Shown: in pieces, positions 8,317-17,054 of the stretch
Numbering within the stretch: position 1 is the stretch's first letter
Layout: the number at the start of each line of letters is the position of its first letter
Assembly: GCF_002982115.1 (NCBI RefSeq)
Contig: NZ_CP019980.1
Coordinates: forward strand, 1,372,001-1,436,000
DNA length: 64,000 nt
Reading direction: 5' to 3'
From: Lysinibacillus sphaericus
GTDB taxonomy: Bacteria > Bacillota > Bacilli > Bacillales_A > Planococcaceae
The notes under the pieces: generated by a model
Seen by the model: the letters and a program-made list of their open reading frames with translations, nothing else
The model's database searches: none
Told to the model about the DNA's origin: nothing
Position numbers and translations under genes: made by a program

Positions 8317-8477
8317 CGTACGATAATTTTGTTCAGCTAGTTGCAATAGAAGTAAATTCTGGGTACGTTTTTAGTTAGAGGATTTATAAAATTTTACTTG
8401 GAACATTGCCATAGTTAATGTTAATTTATAAGAGCTAGTGATCCAATTAAAGCATGTATAATTGTAGAGTAAATAAT

Positions 8478-8652
8478 CATGTTCTACACATTTCTACACA
8501 ACCTAATTGAAAACCCAGTAATACCAAGGTTCCAGGTGAATGATAAATTCCCTCCTGGGACGTCAATTGCAAATCATAGGTTGATTTTAAACCAAAAAGA
8601 AAAACGCTTAAAACCTTTGATAATATAGGGGTTTGGGCGTTTTTTTTGTGTA
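8478..8652 (+). repeat. Two-hairpin element, copy A
   Basis: The order is: TTCTACACATTTCTACACA, then GAAAACCCAGTAA, a hairpin GTTCCAGG...CCTGGGAC followed by GTC, then a terminator-like hairpin ACGCTTAAAACC...GGTTTGGGCGT with a T8 run. The same order, with different but self-complementary stems, recurs at 10671-10828 (copy B). It may be an attachment-type or small-RNA element. Confidence 0.5.
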
Positions 8653-8719
8653 AAGAATATCGAGAATAGCATTAAATAACATATAAAATCAAATATAGGT
8701 AAACAATGTGAACAAAAAA

Positions 8720-8800
8720 TTAAGATGCAAAAATGTTGAGTGCAATTTCTTCATCTCGTTCATCCACTTCTTTTAGGAGCGTATAGAAAAGCTCTAGATT
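8720..8800 (-). pseudogene. C-terminal fragment, possibly of an XRE-type regulator
   Basis: Minus-strand reading gives LELFYTLLKEVDERDEEIALNIFAS-like residues ending at TAA (8722-8720), a helical charged tail such as ends phage-repressor proteins. No helix-turn-helix is left. The rest of 8800-9020 includes another plus-strand scrap (8862-8942, with FYNWLNEDDSLPQSM). Both are degenerate. Confidence 0.25.
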
Positions 8801-9036
8801 GTTAATATGAATCTATATAAATCATCCTTTTATAAAAGAAACTCCATATAAAGAACGGCCTGTGCTTTCTACAATTGGTTAAATGAAGATGATAGCCTTC
8901 CACAATCAATGGTGTATGGTGAACCATCGTTAGAATATTAGTTGGAGTGATAAATGGAAATATTTATTAAAATTAATTTTTTATGAGGTATTATTAAACT
9001 ATATTATTTGTGAAAAGCATAGAGAGGGGTTTTTAA

Positions 9037-9348
9037 ATGAGAAAAGTTTACTTGTTATTTGCTATTATTGGGACAGTATTTCCGTATTATTTTTTAGTGC
9101 AATTCTTGAACGAAAACGGATTTGATTTAGGGTTATTAATAGATTTATTATTTGCAAACTCGATATCGACCTTCTTCGCTGTTGACTTTTTTATTTCATG
9201 TTTTGTTTTTATCATCTTTATGTTTAATGAGTCGAGAAAGTATAACATTAAAGAAAAGTGGATATGTCTATTAACTTTGTTTACAGTTGGTTTATCATTG
9301 GCATTACCATTATTTTTGTTTTTCAGACAGCCATATATAAAGAAATAA
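9037..9348 (+). CDS. DUF2834 family small membrane protein
   Basis: A 103-residue protein with three hydrophobic segments (about residues 4-22, 45-65 and 75-95). Its layout and the conserved-looking FFAVDFFISCFVF segment match DUF2834 proteins. AGAGAGGGG lies 9 bases ahead of the ATG. Function is unknown. It sits between the two hairpin elements in a decayed island and appears intact. Confidence 0.72.
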   Translation: MRKVYLLFAIIGTVFPYYFLVQFLNENGFDLGLLIDLLFANSISTFFAVDFFISCFVFIIFMFNESRKYNIKEKWICLLTLFTVGLSLALPLFLFFRQPYIKK

Positions 9349-9711
9349 GGGTGTTAACCTAGATAGGCTTTAATTAAATACTCCGTGATGGGTGGTCTTT
9401 GACAATACGTTCTAATAGATAAGTTAATAAAGAAAATTACACATTTATTCATTAATTGGTGTCCTAGAGGTGCTTGAATTAGAATTTTATTTTATTGGAT
9501 TTATTTCCTTTTAATAGAAATAGTAGATGTGTTTAGGAATATTGATAAACGAAATTTAGGTGTGAAATTTTCTTTTTCTTATCGTTATTTGACCTTATTT
9601 CGAGGGGATTTTTTAAATTAATTGTACATAGCACTCAAAATGTTTATTTTGTATTGAGTGAAATTTTAATTATGATACCATATAGATTAATACATATTTG
9701 GAGGAATAATT
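9349..9711. other. AT-rich gap, no gene seen
   Basis: No open frame with a ribosome site and no strong hairpin was seen. The last 60 bases should contain the promoter of the lipoprotein gene (TTGAGT and TATGATA are candidate boxes, with poor spacing). Confidence 0.4.
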
Positions 9712-10308
9712 ATGGAAAATAGTAAGATAAAGTTATTATTATTACTAAGTTTATTTTATGTTTTAATTTTATCAGCATGTAATCAGAAAGAAGAAAGTGT
9801 TGATAAATCAGGTGAGAATGAACAAGAAAAAGTAGAAACTTTAAATCAAGAGGAAAAAGAAGAAGTAGATACATCAAATCAAGATGGTTTAGTTGAAAGT
9901 GTCGAGAAAATTTCCAAAAATGAAGAGATTGCTGAAGACAATCATTTAAATACATCTTTGACATTAGTTTTAGAAGATGTTATTCCTAGGGACCCAAGTA
10001 TTGATGATAATGTCTATGGATATGAATTAAATTTTATTTTGAAATATATTAACCATACAGATAAAGACATAAAAGGATTTATAGCAGAAACATATTTTTA
10101 TGATATGTTTGGTGAATTAGTATACACATTAGATTTCAAATATGAGTGGGATGTTATTCCTGCAAATGGTTCTACAAACTTCAATACTGCTGTTGATTTA
10201 AATCAATTCAAAGATGAAGATATGCGGTTTTATAATTTGCCATTTGAGAATATGAAATTTAAATACAAAATTAAATCCATAATCTTTACGGATGGAACAA
10301 GTATTTAA
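9712..10308 (+). CDS. Lipoprotein of unknown function
   Basis: A 198-residue protein with a lipoprotein signal: MENSKIK, a hydrophobic run, and the lipobox LSAC with Cys23. A Glu/Lys-rich linker follows (about residues 24-80), then a beta-rich domain (about 85-198) with YELNFILKYINHTDKDIKG, reminiscent of extracellular immunoglobulin-like FxLYD/DUF5067-type domains. GGAGGAATAATT precedes the ATG. A good terminator follows. It is likely anchored on the outer face of the membrane. It lies inside the decayed island. Confidence 0.75.
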   Translation: MENSKIKLLLLLSLFYVLILSACNQKEESVDKSGENEQEKVETLNQEEKEEVDTSNQDGLVESVEKISKNEEIAEDNHLNTSLTLVLEDVIPRDPSIDDNVYGYELNFILKYINHTDKDIKGFIAETYFYDMFGELVYTLDFKYEWDVIPANGSTNFNTAVDLNQFKDEDMRFYNLPFENMKFKYKIKSIIFTDGTSI

Positions 10309-10316
10309 AAAAGTAA

Positions 10317-10350
10317 AGCCTTACAACAAGCTTTGTAAGGCTATTTTATT
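10317..10350 (+). terminator. Intrinsic terminator
   Basis: AGCCTTACAA pairs with TTGTAAGGCT around a short loop, followed by ATTTTATTTT. It ends the lipoprotein transcript. Confidence 0.85.
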
Positions 10351-10597
10351 TTGGAACCCTGCAGGTTGGGTAATGGGAGCCGTTGGAATAACTGCCGATG
10401 CCTTAAATGTTTTTAGATAAAATTAAACGTAAGATGACTAAGGAATTAGTAAAAAAGAGAAAGAAATACAAAAAGAACTAAAGAAGTGGCTTAATACCGA
10501 AATTATCCCTTCAATAAGAGAAAAGATGTATTACCAGTATAAAAAAGATATGAAAAATGATATAAAGTATTGCGAGTGTAATAGTTATTTCCATTAA
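10350..10597 (+). pseudogene. Decayed fragments of a membrane or GTPase-like protein
   Basis: One frame near 10355-10420 reads WNPAGWVMGAVGITADAL before a stop. A second frame (10454-10597) reads KELKKWLNTEIIPSIREKM and continues charged and helical to TAA. Together they resemble the membrane hairpin and helical tail seen in dynamin-like or effector proteins, but the frames are broken and the front is absent. The call is tentative. Confidence 0.3.
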
Positions 10598-10670
10598 GAA
10601 TTAAACCTTGATTCTAATCGTATTTAGCATTTTATGTATTGATGAAATAAGAGGTATCTAAGTAAAAACA

Positions 10671-10830
10671 TAATTATACACAATTTCTACACAGTGAAGC
10701 TAGAAACCCTAGTAAAATTAATGTCTCAGAAATATTTATAAGTACTCCTGAGACGTCTAAAGCTTCATGCTAACTAAAAGCGCCTCAAACCTTTTAAAAT
10801 CAAGGGTTTGAGACGCTTCTTTTTCTTTAT
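10671..10830 (+). repeat. Two-hairpin element, copy B
   Basis: TATACACAATTTCTACACA, then GAAACCCTAGTAA, hairpin GTCTCAG...CTGAGAC followed by GTC, then GCGCCTCAAACC...GGGTTTGAGACGC with a T-rich tail. The layout and loop positions match copy A at 8478, while the paired bases differ on both arms, which supports a conserved fold. Confidence 0.5.
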
Positions 10831-11016
10831 TAAGAATACGTAAGAAAATGAACTGTACAGGGAAGTCTTGAATGGCTGTTACAGGCTTAGTTATAAATGA
10901 TTTTTTGACCATCGCTAGCATCAGTACAATCTGTTGCTTCCCAAAGCAGATCATCGTAGATAATTTGTTCTTTATGTTTGTTTAGTTTAGTGTGTCATGG
11001 TGGTTCGTTTTTACAA

Positions 11017-12111
11017 TTATTTTACGCCAGGGACCCAACCTACATTACGTTTCATCATGTTCATTAGGGGCTCTGGAATGTTATTATCACGGCTCATATC
11101 CATTTCCGTAATAACGGGTTCACCAGCGGCTACTTTTTCCACCCAGTGCGCTTCAATTAAAAGCTCACGACCAAGTGCAAGTAAATCAGCACCTGTTTCC
11201 ATTGCTTCTTTCGCATCTTCTGGTGAATAAATTGAACCAACGCCGATAAACGGTATTCGACCGTCAATGATGCGTTTTAAAATTTTAATACGGTTTTCTT
11301 TTTCGCCGCTATAACGATGTGCTTCTGAGCGGAAATCACCTAATGAAATGTGCAAGTAATCGAGCTTTTCATCTGCTAAACGATCTACAAGTCGAACCGT
11401 TTCATCTAGCGTGATGCCGTCTTCTTCAGGCTCTTCTGGGCTAAAACGATAACCAACGATAAATTGATCATCAGCATATTGCGCTTTGGCGCGGTTTACA
11501 CTTTCGATAATTTCTAATAAGAATGTCATACGGTTTTCAACAGAGCCACCATAACGGTCTGTGCGTTTATTTGTAAAGCCTGAGAAGAATTGTTGTAATA
11601 GATACGTATTTGCACCGTGAATCTCCACACCGTCAAATCCTGCTTCAATGGCGCGACGTGTCGTTTCACCAAATGCTACGACGATTTCCTCAATTTCTTC
11701 TACCGTTAATGCACGTGCCACACCGCCATCTGCTGCAACGTTTTCACTTGCACTTACGATATCGCCATTTGGTACAAGGTCACGTACTGCTTGGCGACCG
11801 CCGTGATATATTTGTAAAATTGCTTTTGCGCCACCGTCGTGAATCGCATCAGCAATACGTTTTAAGCTCAAAATATATTCATCGCTATGTGCCGAAATTT
11901 GACCTGGGAAGCCTTTCCCATTAGGAAGTACGTAAGCACATGCTGTAATCACCGCACCGACGCCATATGAGCGCTCACGGTAATATGTAATCTCAGCATC
12001 TGATACCGTATCATCCGCATTTGCTGAGTAAGTGGTCATTGGCGCCATTAAGTAACGATTACGAATTGTGACGCCGTTATGAAAAGTAAATGGTTTTAAA
12101 AAAGTTGTCAT
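11017..12111 (-). CDS. Old Yellow Enzyme family NADH:flavin oxidoreductase
   Basis: A 364-residue FMN enzyme of the NemA/OYE TIM-barrel family. Visible features are the N-terminal FLKPFTFHNGVTIRNR and LMAPMTT, the IEIHGAN-type active-site strand (VEIHGANTYLLQQF), YGGSVENRMTFLLEII, and the FMN-phosphate site IGVGSIYSPEDA...LALGRELL. It reduces activated C=C bonds of enones or related xenobiotics with NAD(P)H. The start ATG at 12111 is set by AGAAGGAG 8 bases upstream; the 17 codons in frame above it encode the ribosome site itself. No partner genes are near. The physiological substrate is unknown. Confidence 0.93.
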   Translation of the reverse strand: MTTFLKPFTFHNGVTIRNRYLMAPMTTYSANADDTVSDAEITYYRERSYGVGAVITACAYVLPNGKGFPGQISAHSDEYILSLKRIADAIHDGGAKAILQIYHGGRQAVRDLVPNGDIVSASENVAADGGVARALTVEEIEEIVVAFGETTRRAIEAGFDGVEIHGANTYLLQQFFSGFTNKRTDRYGGSVENRMTFLLEIIESVNRAKAQYADDQFIVGYRFSPEEPEEDGITLDETVRLVDRLADEKLDYLHISLGDFRSEAHRYSGEKENRIKILKRIIDGRIPFIGVGSIYSPEDAKEAMETGADLLALGRELLIEAHWVEKVAAGEPVITEMDMSRDNNIPEPLMNMMKRNVGWVPGVK

Positions 12112-12443
12112 GTTATTCACTCCTTCTAAAACAAGAGTAAATTTATAGGATTTAAAAGTCAAAGATCATGCTTACGACTATTTTCTATTTACTACATCAT
12201 AATGAAAAAATCAGAAAAGGCCTAAAATATTGATTCACAGCATACTGCCATAATTGGAGCCTTTGAAAACGACTATTCGTTATTTCACTCTTACACAATG
12301 CGCATGATACATCTTGCTTCACGTTATCCGCACGTTGGACACTTACGTATTTTAATAAAACATAGAAAAAAGCGGCCAAAGAGTCGCCTTTTTCTATGTC
12401 TATCATTAGCTTACAGTATCGTGTAACCTTTTAAACTAGCCCT
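12112..12443. other. Gap upstream of the OYE gene
   Basis: It holds the OYE promoter region and an imperfect bidirectional hairpin near 12365-12395 (AAAAAAGCGGC and GTCGCCTTTTT) that may end the minus-strand gene pair to its right. The open frame on the minus strand here lacks a ribosome site and is not called. Confidence 0.4.
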
Positions 12444-13034
12444 CTATTTAGGTATCGTAGAAAACAATTCAACATCATCAAAGTAGTGAATTGCATCTTT
12501 ATCTTGGTCATATACATATAATCCATAACCATTTTTGTTTTGTACTAGCTCTTTTATTTCACTAGTAGTCAATGGTTTATCTACTTCTGTATTAAGAGTA
12601 ACAATATATTTTAGTGAATTAAATTCCATAATAGCTCCAGGAACTAACCCTGTACTATCTTTGTTTATTATTGAAGAAATATTTTCGGGTATCTTTAATT
12701 CAAAATAATATTTACTATTAATTTTACTTAACACATCATAAAGCTGAGGACTGATTCTGTAAGAAATTTTAAATTCCACTAATTTATCATTAGCGTTTAC
12801 TTTAAATTCATCAACTCCAAAATTTGGTGGAATAAATTGCTTTTCTAAAGAAACGGTACTACTGACTTCCTCCATTTGTTGTTGTTGATGATTATTTTGT
12901 TTTTCCTCTAATTGCTGATTGTTACGTTTTGTATCTTCAATTTGTTGATTATTATCGCATGCTACAAGAACAAAAATAGATGTCAACATAACTAGAATAA
13001 AAATAAAAAGTTTACTATTAATAATTTTTATCAT
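12444..13034 (-). CDS. Lipoprotein, partner of the upstream secreted protein
   Basis: A 196-residue protein with signal peptide and lipobox LVAC (Cys26), a Gln/Asn-rich linker (about residues 28-58), and then a soluble domain with FGVDEFKVNANDKLVEFKISY and a C-terminal YGLYVYDQDKDAIHYFDD. No family is recognised. Its start overlaps the stop of the upstream secreted-protein gene by 4 bases (ATGA), so the two are translated together. It may tether or protect against its partner; that is inference from coupling only. Confidence 0.72.
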   Translation of the reverse strand: MIKIINSKLFIFILVMLTSIFVLVACDNNQQIEDTKRNNQQLEEKQNNHQQQQMEEVSSTVSLEKQFIPPNFGVDEFKVNANDKLVEFKISYRISPQLYDVLSKINSKYYFELKIPENISSIINKDSTGLVPGAIMEFNSLKYIVTLNTEVDKPLTTSEIKELVQNKNGYGLYVYDQDKDAIHYFDDVELFSTIPK

Positions 13035-13615
13035 TGTTTAACCTTATCGCTCCAACTAGTATACGTCCATTTTCCTGTCACAGTCTTAGAACTTATTACT
13101 TTGCCTGCACTCCATAGTTTTTCAGTTCCACTTGCTTGCACCCAACTACTTCCTGCTCTTAACAAATAATTAGACTTGGCGGGAATCGACCAAGTGATTG
13201 AAAGTGTTTTTGTAGTAGATGTTCCTAGTTCTACTTGAGTTGAAACCCCAACTTCAGCCACCATTGACTTAAAAGTAGCGCTAGTAGCAACATTAGCTGA
13301 AGAAGATTGCGTAACAGCTACTGAATAACTAACAGAATCTGTGGCCGAACTAGGATTTTTAGCCAAATGTTGAAATTCAAGCTGATTGTTTCTAGATGAA
13401 CTAGAATGAATATATTCATATCCTGACATATCACTAGCATATGGCGTAATATTTGGCAAAGTTACAAGCGGAGCGTTATCGTATTCTGTATAATCCTCAG
13501 AGTTTGTAAAGTCTACTGCGTTTGTAAGGTCTACAGGTTCTTCAGCGCTAGCACCACTAACAGCATGTAAAGAAAGTAAAGATAACATTGATGTTGCTAA
13601 TAAGGTTTTCTTCAT
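13031..13615 (-). CDS. Secreted beta-rich protein, possibly pore-forming-like
   Basis: A 194-residue protein with a Sec signal (MKKTLLATSMLSLLSLHAVS, cut near ASA-EE). The mature part has a Ser/Thr-rich alternating segment (about residues 90-140, including SVAVTQSSSANVATSATF and STQVELGTSTTKTLSITW) followed by IPAKSNYLLRAGSSW. Alternating polar and nonpolar residues of this kind are typical of the membrane hairpin region of aerolysin/ETX-MTX2-type proteins, but no diagnostic motif is present. The start at 13615 has GGAGGA 6 bases upstream; upstream in-frame ATGs overlap that site. It is coupled to a lipoprotein. Confidence 0.62.
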   Translation of the reverse strand: MKKTLLATSMLSLLSLHAVSGASAEEPVDLTNAVDFTNSEDYTEYDNAPLVTLPNITPYASDMSGYEYIHSSSSRNNQLEFQHLAKNPSSATDSVSYSVAVTQSSSANVATSATFKSMVAEVGVSTQVELGTSTTKTLSITWSIPAKSNYLLRAGSSWVQASGTEKLWSAGKVISSKTVTGKWTYTSWSDKVKQ

Positions 13616-13846
13616 AAACATCCTCCATTCATCATACAAATTTTACCAAAAATAGGTTAATGAAATTATATATCATTATTTTTTGATTTTCAAATTTTTT
13701 ACATAATTAAATGTTTAAATTTGTTTTTTAAACAATCGTTGTATAAAATGCCTAAAACTTTATCATTTGAGAAACTGATTTGCTTGTTGGCGCACTCAGA
13801 ATTTCTATTAACTAATATAGGATAAAACAGATTGTAAAAAGGAAAA

Positions 13847-13867
13847 GACCACTCCTTATAAGTGGTC
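13847..13867 (-). terminator. Intrinsic terminator (minus strand)
   Basis: GACCACT (13847-13853) pairs with AGTGGTC (13861-13867). On the minus strand it is followed by TTTTCCTTTTT. It ends the small-protein gene at 13898-14062. Confidence 0.75.
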
Positions 13868-13897
13868 AATATAGATAATATGCAATTTGGTCTTATT

Positions 13898-14062
13898 TTA
13901 TAATGAAGTCGACTTACTTTTTTTCTCATCCATAATTAGGTCTTCTTCATGTTTTGGGCGAGGGGGTTCAGTATGCCCGACACGCTCATTCGGTTTTTTA
14001 ATATTGGATGATTTTGCTGACTCGTCTGTTGCAAATTCTGTATCTTTTTTATCCCTTTTCAT
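13898..14062 (-). CDS. Small hydrophilic protein
   Basis: A 54-residue protein beginning MKRDKKDTEFATDES and ending EKKSKSTSL. It is very rich in Lys, Glu, Asp and Pro (EPPRPKHEED in the middle) and probably disordered. A strong GGAGGTG site precedes ATG 14062, and a terminator lies just downstream, so it is a genuine single-gene unit. No family is recognised. The composition is like small spore or stress proteins of Bacilli, but that is only a resemblance. Confidence 0.65.
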   Translation of the reverse strand: MKRDKKDTEFATDESAKSSNIKKPNERVGHTEPPRPKHEEDLIMDEKKSKSTSL

Positions 14063-14213
14063 TTCGACACCTCCTAAAATTAGTATTTAACGTATCTCCA
14101 TAAAATATCCTTGTTTTTTTTCAAATTCACATTTTCAAAACAAAAATTATTTTTCCGACCACTAGTGGACAGGCTTTGATAACGACGATAATGGATGGCA
14201 CACAAAAATAAAA

Positions 14214-14241
14214 AACAGACAACTAGTAGTAGTTATCTGTT
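14214..14241 (-). terminator. Intrinsic terminator (minus strand)
   Basis: AACAGACAACTA pairs with TAGTTATCTGTT (one wobble/mismatch), and T6ATTTTT follows on the minus strand. It ends the stalk-domain gene. Confidence 0.85.
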
Positions 14242-14254
14242 TGATATGAGACGT

Positions 14255-14860
14255 TTATTTTGTAATCTTTACATTATTAAATTTGTAATCTTCCCAGTTA
14301 GCAGTTAGGGCAATATTAATGGAATCAGCATTGACAGGTTCAAAGAAAATTACATTTTCGGCAGTTACACCTGGTTCAATATATGAATCAGCATGAGGAA
14401 CATCTTTTTTATACCATCTATCAAAATTGAAATCATGTTTGTAACTGTATTGCTTGCCATTTGCCACTATTCTAGATAAAGAAACGCTAGTGTTTATTTT
14501 ATCATTTGAGTTATTAATATACGTTAAATATACTTTTAGAGAATCTGAATCTTGAATGACTTTGTCAATATTCACCGTAACACCATTAATCGTTTTTGAT
14601 AATTCCGATTGGGTAGTAGGAGTTTTACTAGAATTGGATGTAACAGCATATGTTTTAGATTTGCTATCGTAAGTTACTTTCCCTCCAAATAGTTCTGTAA
14701 CTTCATTTAGTGGTACATAAGCCTTGTTATTAATTAACTGTACATCGATAGATTTTTTGTTGCCGTCGAAAGTGAAATTGTACTTAGTGGCAGCGTAAGC
14801 ACCCATACTAAACGTAAATAGTAAAATGAATACACTCAATATAACTGTTGATTTTTTCAA
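14255..14860 (-). CDS. Secreted copper amine oxidase N-terminal (stalk) domain protein
   Basis: A 201-residue exported protein. After the signal peptide (KKSTVILSVFILLFTFSMGAYA) comes one Cu_amine_oxidN1/stalk-like module (about residues 25-70: DVQLINNKAYVPLNEVTELFGGKVTYD), then a Ser/Thr linker and a beta-rich domain (about 95-201) with VYLTYINNSNDKINTSVSLSRI. The start is TTG 14860, chosen because AAAGGAGGA lies 6 bases ahead; an ATG eight codons upstream would translate the ribosome site. Stalk domains are common cell-surface modules without copper binding. The C-terminal domain is unassigned. Confidence 0.8.
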   Translation of the reverse strand: MKKSTVILSVFILLFTFSMGAYAATKYNFTFDGNKKSIDVQLINNKAYVPLNEVTELFGGKVTYDSKSKTYAVTSNSSKTPTTQSELSKTINGVTVNIDKVIQDSDSLKVYLTYINNSNDKINTSVSLSRIVANGKQYSYKHDFNFDRWYKKDVPHADSYIEPGVTAENVIFFEPVNADSINIALTANWEDYKFNNVKITK

Positions 14861-15251
14861 ATTAAATCCTCCTTTTTTAACCATAATAGGGAACTAAATA
14901 AGTTTTGTATATAACAAAAAACAGATAACCATAATAGGTATCTGCTTAAATAAGTTTCTTCTAATTAGGATAAAAGGATAATCTTGTGATTGGAATAAGA
15001 AACAGCGTCCGAACTAAAGAAAATTTTTGCATATATTGTTAAATTACAAAAAATAGGTGGCTTAATAAAATAGCTAATACTACCTTAAATCAATACTTCT
15101 TTTTCAATTGATATACATATAAAAGCGTAGAATTCGATTTCCTAGTTAGTGGAAAACTGCCACTGAGATAATAAGAGTAATCTTCAATGTTGGGGATCGT
15201 AAAAAATCCTGTTATGTAGAAGGAAATAATTAGGAAAAGAACATACTTGAT
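14861..15251. other. Gap, no gene seen
   Basis: It contains a small hairpin CAGATAACC...GGTATCTG at 14922-14944 upstream of the stalk-domain gene and otherwise no coding signal. No A-run or T-run makes a clear terminator. Confidence 0.4.
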
Positions 15252-15656
15252 TTAAGTTTGGGTATCAAAGCTGCCTAATACCATGAAATCGACCACTACG
15301 CCACTTACGGGGTTTTCTGAACCTAAAACATTAATGCCTAAGACTGTTACACCACTAATATTTGTAACGTTAGCAGAGACATATTTTGCAGCAATGTTCT
15401 TTTCTCTCATTTGTACCCGCGGTCTTGCATTAATCGATGAATTGGTGGAATAGACGCTTGATACTGCGTAGTCGATTGTTGATAACAGTGTATTGCCTGT
15501 AGCTAATGCATTGTCTGTAAAATAAAACGTCGCTACACCATTAGCATCTGATGTAGCTTGCCCATAGATAATACGCTTTTCCTTTTTAGGATTGGACTCG
15601 CCTGCTTTAAACACATGAAATAATGTTGGTGATAATGTAATAACTTCAATGCTCAT
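15252..15656 (-). CDS. Hypothetical beta-rich protein
   Basis: A 134-residue protein starting MSIEVITLSPTLFHVFKAG. It is almost wholly beta-strand and small-residue in character (SDANGVATFYFTDNA, ATGNTLLSTIDYAV, SGVTVLGINVLGSENPVSG), with no signal peptide or membrane helix. The SDANGVATFYF stretch resembles a bacterial Ig-like (big-1 style) repeat. The start at 15656 has GGAGG 6 bases upstream. It could be a phage- or spore-surface-derived structural protein; no firm family. Confidence 0.6.
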   Translation of the reverse strand: MSIEVITLSPTLFHVFKAGESNPKKEKRIIYGQATSDANGVATFYFTDNALATGNTLLSTIDYAVSSVYSTNSSINARPRVQMREKNIAAKYVSANVTNISGVTVLGINVLGSENPVSGVVVDFMVLGSFDTQT

Positions 15657-15853
15657 AGCCATCCTCCATTGCATTTTACAATAGCCTATGAACTTTTATT
15701 TCGTTTAATACTTGAAATAGGCATTATTAACTTTTCGTTAGAAGCAGACGAATAACACGCGAATTATGGAGAAGGCATACTACAAGAAATGAATAAGTAG
15801 TAAAATATAGGAATGGAGTGATTTTAAAAAACCGACTTAAGGAGAGAACATAA

Positions 15854-16909
15854 ATGGGCAGGAAGCGAAAAACCTTACCGAAAAATTTCGAGGAACTCAT
15901 TGAAATAGGCGATCTATCAGCGTTAAAAGAGGTATTTTTACAATGTGAATTAGATGCTCATGGTGGTTACAGTAAATCAACAGCTTTAAGTTTTTTTAAA
16001 GTACCGAATGATTTGGTTCGCTGGCTTGTGGAGCAGGGGGCTGATATTAATGCGCGTGATCGTTACGGAAGAACGGCTCTACATAAACAGGCAATGAGTT
16101 GGTGCGGAAATATTGAATTGTTACTTGAGTTGGGTGCAGCGATAGAAGCACTGGATTATCAAAATGAGACACCTTTATTTGCAGCGGCAGAGTCATTTAA
16201 TCCAAATGCAGTTTACACATTAGTTGGCAAAGGCGCAAATCTTAGCGCAGAAAACAAGATGAAACAAACCCCTTTAGAAAAAGCTTTGGCAACCTGTAGA
16301 AACATAGATATCGTCAATATGGCAAAGGTTGCAGAAATTTTGCTAAACGCTGGCGTGACTGTAACGCAGGATATGCAAAAAGCTATTAAGCGAATTGGCA
16401 ACGATTTTGAATTTCACCGAGATAACTTTAATAAGGAATATTTGAATCAAACGGATGAGGCACTTTACCGTCTATATCAGCTATTTGCTGTTTCCCCAGT
16501 CGGAAAACGAAAGACGCATGATGGCAGCTCTCTAATTACAGTATCTTCAAATGGTTGGCAGGCGCAGCATAATGAACTATGGGGTTTACTCATTCCTTCA
16601 CAAGGCTATGCGAACACCATACAGGGTGAGGTAATTCGTATTACTGGTAAAGTCGCTTATGAAATTTTAGATAACGGTGGCATTAACTGGGATAATCAAT
16701 ATCGAAAGATGCTCCACAGTTTGGGTCATTATTTTCGTCTGGGCACGCCATTAAACCCAGCGACTTTGCAAGAGGCTGAAACATTAGTGAAAGAACTTCA
16801 CAAGGGTAATAGTAGTGATGAACCTGCGAGACTGTGTGAATTAGCTGTGCATTGGGTACTTAGCAATCCGAATCCAATGAGGTTGGAACAGCCAGATTAT
16901 AAGCGATAA
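15854..16909 (+). CDS. Ankyrin-repeat protein, possible immunity protein
   Basis: A 351-residue cytoplasmic protein. Ankyrin repeats occupy about residues 35-190 (GADINARDRYGRTALHKQA, GAAIEALDYQNETPLFAAA, GANLSAENKMKQTPLEKAL). A unique C-terminal domain (about 195-351) contains SSNGWQAQHNELWGLLIPSQGYANT. AAGGAGAG precedes the ATG. It is the first of four collinear genes, all of kinds that recur in toxin-immunity loci. Ankyrin proteins are frequent immunity proteins for polymorphic toxins; the immunity role here is inferred from context. Confidence 0.85.
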   Translation: MGRKRKTLPKNFEELIEIGDLSALKEVFLQCELDAHGGYSKSTALSFFKVPNDLVRWLVEQGADINARDRYGRTALHKQAMSWCGNIELLLELGAAIEALDYQNETPLFAAAESFNPNAVYTLVGKGANLSAENKMKQTPLEKALATCRNIDIVNMAKVAEILLNAGVTVTQDMQKAIKRIGNDFEFHRDNFNKEYLNQTDEALYRLYQLFAVSPVGKRKTHDGSSLITVSSNGWQAQHNELWGLLIPSQGYANTIQGEVIRITGKVAYEILDNGGINWDNQYRKMLHSLGHYFRLGTPLNPATLQEAETLVKELHKGNSSDEPARLCELAVHWVLSNPNPMRLEQPDYKR

Positions 16910-17054
16910 CTACGTATGACTTGTTCAGCCCAATAAGCATTCAATGCTTAGCAATTTTCTTACTTTACAAGCTAAAAAAAGAGAATCGGACAGATAAGGA
17001 ATGACAAAACACCTTTATTGGCTTACTAAACATAATTGGAGGGAATGTTTTACT

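Noticed and set aside
10757..10954. Minus-strand open frame of about 65 codons
   Set aside because: It overlaps the hairpin element copy B, lacks a ribosome site and matches nothing recognisable.
12197..12406. Open frame of about 69 codons on the minus strand
   Set aside because: It has no ribosome site, runs through a terminator-like hairpin and has low-complexity composition; treated as a chance frame.
13699..13929. Minus-strand open frame of about 76 codons
   Set aside because: It crosses the terminator at 13847-13867 and conflicts with the better supported 54-residue gene at 13898-14062.
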